Source: Cymbidium sinense
Lineage: Eukaryota; Streptophyta; Magnoliopsida; Asparagales; Orchidaceae
Assembly: GCA_021442155.1 (NCBI GenBank)
Contig: CM038216.1
Location: 156,845,983-156,909,982 of the forward strand
Length of the DNA stretch: 64,000 nt
Direction: 5' to 3'
Each line of letters starts with the position of its first letter. Within the stretch, counting starts at the first letter, position 1. Of the stretch, positions 11,646-22,990 are shown piece by piece. The notes below the pieces were generated by a model that did no database searches, was not told where the DNA came from, and was given only the letters and a program-made list of their open reading frames with translations. Position numbers and translations under genes: made by a program.

Positions 11646-14439
11646 CTTACTTTGGATGGTTGAATGGTAGATGCTCTAAGGCTTCACATGGTGCATAAGA
11701 TGGAATCTTATGACCAATATTCATCCAAATCCTCCATAACAAATCATTCCAAAATCCTAAATATACAAACTTTTACATGAAAATGAAAAGGGAAATCTAG
11801 CTAACACCTACAAAATAAGGGTTAGTTAAATCAAACCACACAAATCCCAAGCATGTATATTGGACTTATCACCCCACACATGGGTGACTAAGTCCACCTG
11901 GCCTATGGATTATGCTAAGGGGTATAAGCACACGCAAACAAAGCATTTATTTGTATTTATGATAGCCTTTAGCACAATCCCAATGAGAAAAGAATAGTTA
12001 GAATAAGCATCCTACCATTCATTCTATGAGCATACACCCTAACATCTAGTCTAAAATATTCATCATAAAAAAAAATATAATATCAAGCCATGCACCGACC
12101 TAACCTAAAGCTAGATGTGGGGACTTAGGCTATTGTGTGGGCTTTGAAAGTTTGTGTGGCATGTTTAGCTTAAGACTTTAGGTTTGAATTTTCTAAGTGT
12201 GAAGGACATGTTCAACTTAGGAGAGTTTCATTTAAGTTTTTTAAGTGTTTTGGTTTATTTTTATTTCATATTTTAATTTGATTTGAGTGAAACCTACAAT
12301 TAATTACTAAGTTATAAAGAGGGGGAAAGAGAAGAAAACTTCTCTTTCCTTCCCTAATCCTTAAGTAATTTCTAAGGTAAGTTCACATATTTTAATTTCA
12401 TTTAGGTGAATATTTTAATTACATATTTTAATTAATCCTAAGTTTAGATCAACTCTAAACAAACCTATCCAAAAAGAAAGGCATTTTAAGATTAAGAAAA
12501 ATGAATCAAAATTCACAAAACATACATTACTTCAATTCTTTCCCAATGTACATAACATGCATATGGATGGACCCTAAGCATATCTATACATGAAAATGAG
12601 AATAATTAACACACTTTATGATGCATGCTAAGTAATTCATTTAAGAAAATTTAGAACATTTAGATGTAGAGTTTTCTTAAGTAGAAAAGGTTTTCTTTAT
12701 CCAAAATTTCACATACATGCATGAAAGTAAGAAAGGCATAAGTGAGTACAGCACCACTGTTAACCAGAGGTGTAAGGTACAAGGACTACTTAGGGCTACT
12801 TAAACCCTACAACCTCAGGATTTTCTAGACTAATATACCACTTTCCTTAAGTTACTAACATGCATATAAAATAAATGAAGTGGAAAAGAATATGCAAAGT
12901 TTTCTTAATAGATTTATTTTTGTTTTTGAAAGTTATTCATGCAAGTGTAGGCAATCCTTCTTAAGTGAGAGCATAGGGATGAATAGGATTTGGAATTTTG
13001 TAAGTGTTGGGTTCTTTTCAAATGAACCCTACATCTTACTAACCCATATTCAAAGCTATGCTAACATAAGAAAGAAAGGAAAGGCTACAAAAACATGACT
13101 TTATAATTCATCACATGCAAGCTTATAATTAAATTATAAGAATAACACACTTTTAGATTTGTTGTATTATTTATAGGTTTTGAAAATACTTTGTATTTAG
13201 TAGTCATAATAGTCATTCATATTTTACTTTAGCCAACACATGCATATTTTACATAAAGTAAACAATTTCAATTTAATGCTTTGAAAAACATGAAATCATG
13301 GATGCATAAATCACATGGCATACAATTTAACATGTTGGGAAAGATCTAAAGCAAAGTAATCATGTAAACAAACTCACTTTACTTAATTCCTAAAGATATT
13401 CTTAAAGAATAAGAAAACTTAGAATAAATCAAAGTGAATTTCAAAAATATTTTTGTTCGTTTGATGATTGATTTAATTTTAAAAGGGTGAGATGAGTTTA
13501 CTATTCCTAACCTAACCCACATGTGTTTTGTATTTTAGTTTAATTTTTAGATAATTAAATCCTATTTTAAGTTTTGATTAGGTTAGGGTATACATTAAGT
13601 AGCTTAATTAACCCTTACCTACACCACCTTAGGAAAATTAACTAAGTAATTATGAGCCAATGAGATGACATAAAACCCATAAGGTATGTAAATTTGCAAT
13701 GTACCTAGTAATGAAAAGGCCTAATGCAATTTGGCTCACAATTAAAAGTTAATTAAGCTAAGGGGTTTTATCTTAAGTACTTTTAAAACACCCTTTCAAA
13801 CTTATGAAAGGGGTTTAATTTCCTTAATTAGACTTAGGCTATCGAACACCTAAGCATCTACTCAAGGTAGATTTATTAAGTTATGGAGATTTTTAGAAAT
13901 TTTGAAAATTATTTAAAGGAGAATTAATGAATTAACCCTTAATTAAGTAGGGATTAAGAAAAGAAATGGGGGTTTAGGGAATAGCTTGGGGAAATACCCC
14001 AAAATTATTCCATAAAACCCCTACTCACTGGATCTAAACTTAATCCAACTTAATCATAGGGAAAACCCACTAATTATACCTTAATTACCTTTAATTACAT
14101 GAAGGGGTGATTAGGGAATGAGCTAGCAATTTTCCTAATCAAGGCCTTAATAAATCTGAAGAAAATTAGGAGGTAGAGGTTATTCCCTAAAATAAACCCT
14201 AGAAGTTTGAGATTAATTGATGACTTAATTAAGGACTAATTAGCTAATTAACATTCTCAAATAAAACCCAAATTTAGACAAAAAGGGAAATCAAAATGCA
14301 TTAAAAATAATTTTAGAATATTCTAGATGGAATTATCTATCCATAGCATTTTTCCTCAATTTTTTTGATTTTTCTAGGTGGAGTAATGATTTTTTGCAAG
14401 TTTTTTGAATTAATTAGAAATTAAGAATAATCCCTGTAC

Positions 14440-14640
14440 TAATCCCTGAGTTTAATACCACCCACTCGTGGTGGCGATCGACATGCTTTACCGCATCATT
14501 AGCCCCCAAACTTATGCATCGGAACGGCGCATGTGCTTTTATCCTTAGCCATCCGATCAAAGATCGGACGACTGAAGATACACCCGTGGTTTTAAAAGGG
14601 GAATTAAATTTTAAAACATGGGAAATAATCTCAACCATCC
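14440..14640 (-). promoter_or_regulatory. Candidate LTR promoter, GC-richer segment with palindrome
   Basis: Unlike the rest of the LTR this segment retains CpG and is conserved at about 36020-36200 and 59050-59290. It contains the palindrome TCCGATCAAAGATCGGA (14552-14568), part of a block resembling motifs common upstream of plant LTR promoters. In sense it is followed by GGATAAAAGC (14544-14535), a plausible TATA box; the other E2 LTR has GGATAAAGCC. If correct, U3 would be about 3.3 kb and R-U5 about 4.5 kb. No transcript data support this. Confidence 0.4.
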
Positions 14641-15719
14641 ATTTAAAAATGTGCGGATGGATGGCTGAGATGGGCTGAGTTCTTCCCTGAGGATTAATGT
14701 GAATCGTTCACTATCCAAGGAGATCAGGATCCTTCATAGAATTCATTCAAGACTCAACCCACACCATCTAAAGGATGGCCAATCCAACGGTGGATTTTTT
14801 ACATGAAATGAAATTTCCTTCACAAGGACCAACACCTCTTAGCCTAAGTGGTCAAAAAATTCCCTAACCTCAGGAGGTGATCACCGGCTCGATGATGGTA
14901 GCTTTGTCAGTGGAGATGAAGCCTGAGAGTTCTAGCTCTTGAGGTTGAGTGTAGAGCTCTATGGACCAACTCCTCTTCACTCCCTTTCTAGCTTCAATCG
15001 AATTGATCTCCCCCTTATCGCTACAACTTAATTAGATGCTTGGGCAAGCTCAACTGAGTCCTTGGATAATGAGTGTAGAAGGAATTTAAGTGAGATCAAG
15101 TATAGAAGAAGTTTGCTAATCACTCCACCTCCCCTATTTTTGCATAGTGCAAAATTGAGAAGAACCAATTCTAATCTTCCTTAGAAGGCTTAGGGATGCT
15201 CTCTAATGATTGCTAACTCTCTCTAGGCCTTAATCGAGTAAATGTGAATGAAAATTTTAGTGGATTAGGGGGAGTATATCTCCCCCTATGGAAATCGAAT
15301 GGTCAAACACAAGCTTGCCATTTTGATCCAATTGACCTCATAGGATGGGTTATTTTGGATGTTAGAGGTGTGCACATGGTCGATTTGGCCAGAGGAGTGG
15401 AAGGCTAACTCCCATGTGCATCCAATTGAGCTTTGGGGGGAGTTTGAATTTTCAATTTGGCCATAGGTGGTCGGGTTTGGTCCATGGGTCAAATGGGTTG
15501 TCCCAAACCCATTGGGTTGGGTGCACCACTCATCACTAGGTCCCCTTGAAGTATTAGGAGAGCCTCAAGTGATTGTGATGAATGTATGACCAAAAATACT
15601 CATGGGTTAGGCCAAAATTTTTTCTATGGCCTAGGGGTATAATGGTCATTTTGTAGCTTTTTAAATTTGGGTATGTTTGGTATGTTGAGAAAATATGTTG
15701 GACCAAGTTTCAATGGATT

Positions 15720-16440
15720 TGGAATCCATTTGATAGGGTTTGGCTCATGTTGACCCATTTAGGTCAAAATGGGTCAACTTGGGTCAAGTTGACCAATAGG
15801 TCAAATTGGGTCAAATCAAGGGTTGGGTCAAGTTCATATGACCATTTGAAATGTATTGTTGCCTTTGGTTTGGTTCAATTTGGTATAGATTAGGTTTTGG
15901 CTCATATGACTCATTTAGGTCAAATGGGTCAAGTTGACCCATTTGACCCATTTGACCTATTTGGGTTAGGTCAAGGGTAGGTTTAGGTTTGGTTGGTCAT
16001 ATGGAGTGGATTGGTATCTTTGTTTCCAATTAATTTGAGTTAGGTTCAATTTTGGCTCAACATGACCCTTTAGGTCATGTTGGGTCTAAGGTCAATTGGG
16101 CTAGGTTGGGTCTAGTTGGCCTATTAAGGCCTTGGTCAAGTTCCAAAAGTGATTTGAAATGGACTGGACCTATTGGTTTCAATCAATTTGGCTTAGATCA
16201 AGTTTTGACACATTTTGACCCTTTAGGTCAAAATTGATCAACTTGGGTCAAGTGGGCCAATTGGGCTAGGTTAGGCTCAAATATTGGCTTGGACATGTTC
16301 AAACAAAGTCATGAGTGAACTTGAATCAATGATTTCAATCAATTTGGCATACAATGGATTTTGGCTCATAAGGGTACTTTAGGTTACTTTGGGTCAAGTG
16401 AGCCTAAGTGGGTCAAATGGCTTGGTCAAAGCTTCATTTG
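15720..16440 (-). promoter_or_regulatory. Dense W-box-like cluster (TTGACC/GGTCAA) in U3
   Basis: By eye about 22 copies of TTGACC or its complement GGTCAA lie in 720 bases, in both orientations, some arranged as inverted pairs such as TTGACCCATTT and AAAATGGGTCAA. The cluster recurs at about 37150-37980, and weaker versions lie at 50470-51100 and 60340-61150. TTGAC(C/T) is the core site of plant WRKY factors, which mediate defence and stress responses. It lies upstream of the candidate TATA box in sense. Binding is inference. Confidence 0.6.
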
Positions 16441-16739
16441 AAGTTGATTGATCTTGTATATGGACTTATGATTGAAATATAAATCTATTTACAAGAGGTT
16501 TGAAGTCAAATGGATTTTGATCCATTTGAAAACCTCATATTCAAAGGTAGAATATGAAGGAGTTTTGGGTTTGATTTTTTATTTAGGTTTTGATTGAAGG
16601 ATTGGGGTATAGATTTATATATGAGCTCATGATTGTAGGATTGATTGAACCATGAGAGAAAATCAAGAGTTTGGCTTGATTTGAATTGATTTTGGCTAAG
16701 CTCAAGATTTTGGCTTGAAAGGCTTAGATTTGATTTTGA

Positions 16740-17420
16740 ATTGATTTGAATTTCATTTTTGGAATTGGTTTTGATTGTTTGAATTTATATTTCATTTATA
16801 TATGAGAATATAAATTGATCATGAGAAAATTTCAAAGATTTGAAAGAGTTTACTCATGATTTAGGTTAAATCCAATAAAAGGAATTTTAAGGATTTAATG
16901 GAATTTTTAATTTGAAATTTAATTTTTTAAATTGGATTTGATTGATTTATATTTATATATCATTTATATATGAGAACATAAATGAGAATACAAATATATT
17001 TTGAGAAAATCCCATGAGTTTGAAGTGGTTTTATCAAAGTTTTGGTTAAATCCATTAATGAAAAATTAAGGGATATAAAGGAATTTTAAGCATTTTTTTA
17101 ATTTGAAATTTAATTTTTTTCCTTCGATTGGATTGATTTATATTTATATTTCATTTATATTTAAGAATATAAATGAGGATATAAATAAATTTTGAGAAAA
17201 TCCCATGGATTTGAATAGGTTTGCTCAAGCTTTGGAGTTGATTTTGGCTAAGTCTTTTAATGGAAAATTAAAGGGACTTAAAGAAATTTCATGAATTGAT
17301 TTTGAATTTTGAATTTGATTTTATTAATTTGAATTTATATTTCATTTATATATGTGAGTATAAATGAGAATATATATTGGTCATGACAAAATCTCAAAGG
17401 TTTGGATAGGTTTAGATCAT
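16740..17420 (-). repeat. Four AU-rich hairpin repeats in U3
   Basis: Four degenerate units of about 170-190 bases each carry a palindrome of the form AATTTATATT, spacer, AATATAAATT (best at 16782-16816). After it come GAGAAAAT and a lysine-like A-rich block ending GGTTAAATCC. The units are near 16780, 16950, 17140 and 17330. The same four are present in the other LTR at about 38300-38900, so they predate the E2 insertion. Confidence 0.75.
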
Positions 17421-17824
17421 GATTTTGGTTAAGTCTTTAAGAAAGGGTTAAGGACTTAGGAAATTTTGACTTAGGAATTTTGATGGATTTTGATTATGGG
17501 TTTCAATCATGTATTTCAATCATGGATTTCAATCATGGAATTGAATCATGGAATTTATTTGAGTTTCATAAAATCAAATAGAATTGATTTGGAGTTGACT
17601 TGAAAGACGGGATGTGAGGAATGGTTTAAGCTAAAGGGTCGAAGATTTTCCTAACACCCCTAAAGCAAGACCTATTCTTATGGCTAACTCTTCTAAGTCT
17701 TCTAGCTAGGTTGAGTGTCCACCTAATCACTAGATGTGTCTTAAGACTAAGGAACTCTTAAAGTCTAAGAGAATTCCTATGCCTAAGATAGAGGTGTTGA
17801 AAGATCATTCTAAAAATGAGGTCA

Positions 17825-20650
17825 ACAAAGGGTGCCCAATAGGTGTAGTGTGACTGACCAAGAACACCACATGTATTGGTGTTGACTGAAACGATCAACA
17901 ACACCAAAAGATCACAAGCACTAATATAAACTATCTATCCCTGACCTAAGGAAAAGATAGAATTCAGAGCATAGTGTAATGTGGCTCTACTTTTGTCTAT
18001 GACATAAGAGAGAGGGAAGAAATTCACTAAGGGATGGAGTGTGAACCTTCCACTAGGGAAGCAGTTCAAGTCATCTACAAGAAGATGAAAGGTTAGATTT
18101 GATTTGAATCTCACTAAGGAGAGATCTCCACCAGGGAGAAGGTTGAATTTATTTCAAATTTTGTTAGGTTTGAATTTTAGATGAACCCTATTGGTTTGCA
18201 AATGGGTTGTACTGAATAAAAGCCATGGAGGCCAAGACCTAGTTCAAATTTACCAATCCAAAGGGGCAGTCTACTAAGCACATAGTAGGACTAGCCAACC
18301 AAAGGGATTCCTTTCAGTATATAATAGTTGTACAAGGAAGAAAGTGTATTAGACTTATATCCTCCAAAGTAGAGACAGTTGCTGGGGTAATCTATTGACA
18401 AGGAAACATATTGAACCCAAGCTAGGGCTGACTATTGAGTGAATGTCACTGGGAGACTTAGATCAACTCAAAGATAGTTAAGATTTATTTTATTTTTAAA
18501 TTTGTTTGTTTTGTTGGATTACATTGAGATGGAGCTTGTAGAAGCCTATACCTATCTCAAATTTACCAATTCAAAAGGAGTAGTTTACCCACCACAAGGT
18601 AGAACTATCCAACCAAGGAGAAATGCCTTTTGGTATACAATGGTCAAGTCTTAAGAAGAAAGCACAGGGACTCACATCTTCTAGAGACAAGGAACCACTA
18701 GGGTGATCAGTTGCCTTGGGCAACAAATCAAACCTGACCTAGGGCTGACTATTGAGTGAATGCCACTAGGGGACTTAAATCAGCTCAAGGTAGTCAAAAG
18801 ATTAATTTTATTTTTAAATATTATTTATTTTGATGGATTTCATCAATTTGCGATGGATCACACTGAGAAGGAGCTTGTAGAAGCCTAGACCTATCTTAGA
18901 TTTCCTGAATCAAAGGGAATAGCTTCCCAGCCAATAGGAGAACTATTCGACCAAAGGAGTGCCTTTCAATTTGCAATGATAAATTGAAGGGAAGAAAGCT
19001 CAGGGACTCACATCTTCCACTAAAAAAGACCACTAGGGTGATCTTCTGCTTTGGACAATAAATTGAACCGACCTAGGGTTGCCCATCGGTTTGCGACAAT
19101 CATGCTAGAAAGAATGTGCCATAGTCTTATATCTTTCAAAGCAGAATTACTATCGGGGTAACTTGTGGAAAAATAGATTGAACCGACTGGGGGTGACTAT
19201 AGGTGAATGACCAGGATTTATCTCAACTCAGGTAGTCAAGCAATTCCTATAGTGAGTTCTGCCGACACTGCCCTAAAGATAGGATGCCTGCTTGGGAGAA
19301 GGGGCCCTTTGGTGGCTTGAATCCTAATCCACAAGCAAAATAATTTTGTTTATTTTAGTTGTTTATTTAATCATGGACCCTGTTAGTTTGGGAGGGATCA
19401 AACTAAGAAGGAGCTTATATCAGCCTAGACCTATCTTAGATTTACTGAACCAAGGGAAAATCTGTGCATCCGTTGAACAAATTTTCAACCACAGGGGTGG
19501 TTACTAGAAAAGGGGAATTGTCTAATCCAAAAGTAATGAAGATAGTGTCTAAATGGGGTCACAAAGAACTTGATCCAAATAGAGTGCCCACAGGGTATGG
19601 GGCTAGTAAGGGCTTAATCCAACACCCTAGAGAAAATGACATGGCTAATCATAAATTTACAAGGTATTTGATGTCCAACACAAGGAGAAAGCACAGGGAT
19701 TCACATCTACCAAGAGTGGTGTACTCACCGAGTGAGTTGCTGTCCTCATAGCGAACATCAACCAACCTAAGGTGCCCTTTGGTTTGCAATAATCAGCCTA
19801 GGAAGAAAGCTTGGGGACTCACATCCTTCTATAGTAGACCATTTGCTGGGATAGTATCTTGGATGGTGTGCTATCCGACCTAGGGTGACTATTGAGTGAA
19901 TGCCACTGGGGGACTTAGATCAACTCAAAAGTAGTCAAGAGGAAAGGAGCCTCTAGGGACTTATCCTAAACCTCAAATATACTCAACCTAGTTAGAACAT
20001 GATGGCTAGTTCAAGAAGAAAGCACGGGGACTCACATCTTCTTAAACAAAGTCAACATGAGGTAGCTTACTGGTTAGGCAGTGAAGCATACCATACTAAC
20101 AAGGAGCTCTTTGGTTTGCAATGATCAAGTTAGGAAGAAAGCACGGGGACTCACATCTTCCAACAAATGACCACTAGGGTGACATACTAGCTAGGTAGCA
20201 TGTAGACCTGACCTAGAGCAGCTAATGAGTGAGTGCCACAAGAGGCTTGCTCCCAAATCAAAATAGCTTGAGACAAAATATTTGTGTTTGTTGTTGTGCA
20301 TGTGTTAAATGGAATAGGATGCCTTTGGGGGACTCTTACACCTACCTTAAAACACATTGGGGAATTATGAAATGATGCCACGAATGGCAACAAGAATTTT
20401 CACTAAGAAAGGATGCTTGGGTTCTCTCACACCTAACTTAGTTATGCTAATCAAAATAGGATGCCTCTTGGGTTCTCTTACACCTATTCTAAAAGAATGG
20501 GAAATTGTGTTTGTGTTGTGAAAGAGGGATAGGATGCCACTGGGGACTCTTACACCTACCCTAACCACATCACGATGGATTCGCAAGACAAGCAAACAAC
20601 ACTTCGAAAGAAGAGAAGATTTAATGAATGAAATTTGATTTTGTTCTTTT
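17825..20650 (-). repeat. E2 3' UTR with degenerate tandem repeats
   Basis: The region between integrase and the 3' LTR has no reading frame of note. It contains about eight copies of a block written on the plus strand as GAAGAAAGCACGGGGACTCA (about 18333, 18653, 18990, 19110, 19682, 19800, 20010 and 20130). Most are preceded by TTTGGTTTGCAATGATCA-like and followed by ACCACTAGGGTGA-like blocks. Near 20310-20565 four shorter repeats carry GGATGCC and GGACTCTTACACCTA. Variable 3' UTR tandem repeats are known in Tat/Ogre elements and can seed satellites. No polypurine tract is visible next to 17824. Confidence 0.75.
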
Positions 20651-20679
20651 ATTAATGATAATTTTCAAATAAGTTTTGT

Positions 20680-21870
20680 TTCATGGGTAATATTTCTTTA
20701 TATAAAGCCCATTAATTGGAAGCATCGAGTGTTCCCCTTCACAATCAATAAGCTGATAAGATCCTCCTTGGCAAGCCTTCTTTATGACATAGGGGCCTTC
20801 CCAAGTGGGTTCAAACTTCCCTCTCATCTTTCGACGGATAATAATTGGTCTCCTTGGGATTAACACATATTCTCCTACTCGAAAAGACCTAGGGCGGACC
20901 AACTTGTTGTGAGCTTGAATCATTTTGGCTTTAGACAACTCGAGGTTCTGGCACGCCCGTAGGCGACTTTCTTCCAAAACTTCAAGCTCTTCTAACCGCA
21001 ACTTTGCATTCTGCTCTATAGTGATCTTGTTACCCAAAGCTATTCTTAGTGATGGGAGTTGAACTTCTAAGGAAGAATGGCTTTGGACCCATACACTTAG
21101 GAAAATAGAGTAGATTGAATTGGAGTTTAGTATGTGGTGTGGTAGGCCCACAAGGCTTCAACCAACCTCATTCCACTATCATTATTATCATCAAGAGTCT
21201 TCTTGATGTGGATGAGAGTTTTTTCGAATGCTTCTACTAAGCCATTAGCTCTGGGTAGTAGATGGTGGAGTATCTCCAATCTATATCATGTCTTAAAAGT
21301 GATCTTCATGCTTTTGAATGCAGTACCATTATCGGATATAATTTATCGAGGCACCCCGAACCTATATATGATATGGTTCTTGAAAAACTAAAGCACATGG
21401 TGAGTTATGACCTCTTTGAGTGGGATGGCTTACGCCCACTTAGAAAAGTAGTTGGTAGCAGCTAAGATGAATCGATGCCCTTGGAAGAAGGAGGATCGAT
21501 CGGACCTACAATGTCGGTACCCCAACACTCAAATGGCCATGAAGTCAAAGTAGGTGTAGAATGTTGGGTGGTTGGTGGAGGACCACACCATGCACCCGAC
21601 ACTGATGGCATCTCCTAGCTACGTCCATGTAATATGTGATCATAGAAGGCCAGTAGTATCCAAGCCTTTTGATCTTTGACTTTATCTTCAGACTAGACTG
21701 ATACACTCCACATAAACCTAAGTGTACCTCAATTATAATTCCATGGGCTTCATGTTTGTCTAAACAACGTAACCACATTTGGTCAAAGGATCGGCCGGTA
21801 CAGGGTGCCATCAACAAATGCATAAGAAAGAGCTCTCTATTTCACCTGATGGGCTTGAGATTTCTCTTGA
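20680..21870 (-). pseudogene. pol: E2 integrase, decayed
   Basis: Integrase joins the cDNA to host DNA. In sense order: the zinc-binding domain (21823-21545) with KHEAHGIIIEVH and RRCHQCRVHG, giving the H-H-C-C pattern; the catalytic core with NYFSKWA near 21440, where the first Asp of the D-D-E triad has become Asn; the second Asp in IISDNG near 21340; and the Glu in LVEAFEKTL near 21220. The C-terminal part is open for 156 codons (21151-20681), with RSFRVGEYVLIPRR, GKFEPTWEGPYVIKK and the end INGLYIKKYYP. There is no chromodomain, as expected for Tat. The core carries frame shifts, so it is not functional. Confidence 0.9.
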
Positions 21871-21879
21871 GGTAGTTTT

Positions 21880-22510
21880 TCAGTGTTCAAGTAATCTATG
21901 AACGGTTGCCTCCAATCCATCACCTTGCCCATTTTTGGCAACGGTAACCTTTCCTTCAGGAGAAACTCTCTCGATGAGTTCAGAATCAATAAGAGATAAG
22001 ACCTGTCTATTTTGGACCCTTATTAAAATGGGCTGATCTTCCGGACATGCCAACTCTTTGGCAAGTTTTGAAGACATCTACACTTTCTCTACTCGGGGAA
22101 TCTTGTAGATGGTGACTTTGGGAATTTGGGCTAATAGCTTCATGGTATACTCGTAATAATGACGAAGCTTGGGCTTGAGGATTTGGTAGGATCCAGCAAT
22201 CTAATTGATCACCAACTGAGAATCTCCAAAGATGTTGATGCTCTTGACACTGATAGTGATGGCTAACTCCAAATTAGCAATCAAAGCCTCATACTTGACT
22301 TCATTGTTGGTGCATGGGTTGGAAAGATAGTATGAGAATCTCATCACATCACAGTTTCGAGTTAGAAGAACTATTCCTATCCCTGTCTTTCTTGAGAGAA
22401 TAGATCATGGTGCTTCACCTTTAAGAAAAGAAGCAACACCATCAAAATACATCTCCCATCGGTGATTGTCGGCCTCCCCTAAGTTCATGATTTGTTCATC
22501 AAGGAGATCT
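21880..22510 (-). pseudogene. E2 archaeal-type second RNase H and linker, decayed
   Basis: In sense MYFDGVA (near 22450) carries the first catalytic Asp. CTNNEVKYEALIA holds the catalytic Glu. NIFGDSQLVIN has the second Asp, and a GSYQILKPKL block follows. This pattern is that of the extra RNase H found in Tat/Ogre elements behind the normal one. The linker to integrase is open from 22077 to 21880 (SSKLAKELACPEDQ). Stops interrupt the domain at former TGG and CAG codons. The matching region of E1 is 39850-40300. Confidence 0.82.
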
Positions 22511-22559
22511 CCATTAAGCGAGAATCGAAGTGGGTGTCGCTAAGAAATCCCTAGTTTCG

Positions 22560-22990
22560 ACCTTTTACCGCATGGAGGGGTACAAAAATGATATCGAACA
22601 GTGAGAGAATCATGGACCAACAAGCCAAACATTCAGAAAGCATTGGTTATTTCATGAGGCACTGTAGTGGATTGGTTCTAGAGATCAAGTTCATCTTATG
22701 AGAAAGCATGTAGTGTCTTAGCTTCTGAGATGTAAAGATCAAAGCTAGGCAATGTTTCTCAAAAGGTGGGTAGTTTGCTTCAGTAGGAATCAGACGATGG
22801 CTGAGGTAGTAGAGTGCACTTTCCTTCCCCTCATCGTTGGCGCCAACAGAGTGCCAAGAGAGTCATCCAATGCAGCAGTGTAAAGGATCAATGGCCTTTC
22901 CGGGATAGGGGTTGCAAGAACTAATGGCTTCACCAAGTATTCTTTGATATCTTCAAATGCGTGTGGGAACTTGTCATCCTACTCTAACTT
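22560..22990 (-). pseudogene. pol: E2 RNase H, decayed
   Basis: The domain begins directly after the RT connection. PLVLATPIPERPLILYT followed by LDDSLG is the recognisable N-terminal half, and it matches E1 39360-39460 (PPVLAAPISGKPLIFYT, LDNSFG). The rest is broken by stops and frame shifts up to the start of the second RNase H. It removes the RNA strand during reverse transcription. Confidence 0.78.

Larger units (their letters stand above)
9985..17824 (-). repeat. E2 3' LTR, 7.84 kb
   Basis: It is colinear with 31692-39303 throughout, and in sections with 1-2831 (inverted), 41761-51488 and 56570-61430. In sense it starts at 17824 with TGACC and ends at 9985 with CACCA. From the sense start it contains four AU-rich hairpin repeats (17420-16740), a W-box cluster (16440-15720), a GC-richer segment with a TATA-like box (about 14640-14440), one hairpin-rich module (about 12845-12757), a purine tract (11645-11594) and a conserved U5 end with a CTTTAC/GTAAAG hairpin near 10240. 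It holds no gene; open stretches such as 12880-13098 and 14414-14638 have no protein character. No polypurine tract precedes it. Confidence 0.9.

Noticed and set aside
12880..13098. Open stretch of 72 codons in the LTR
   Set aside because: It is not kept open in the other LTR (equivalent near 34510-34730), so it is not a gene.
14414..14638. Open stretch of 74 codons (minus) over the promoter-like segment
   Set aside because: The equivalent segments at 36 kb and 59 kb are not open and the translation has no recognisable domain.
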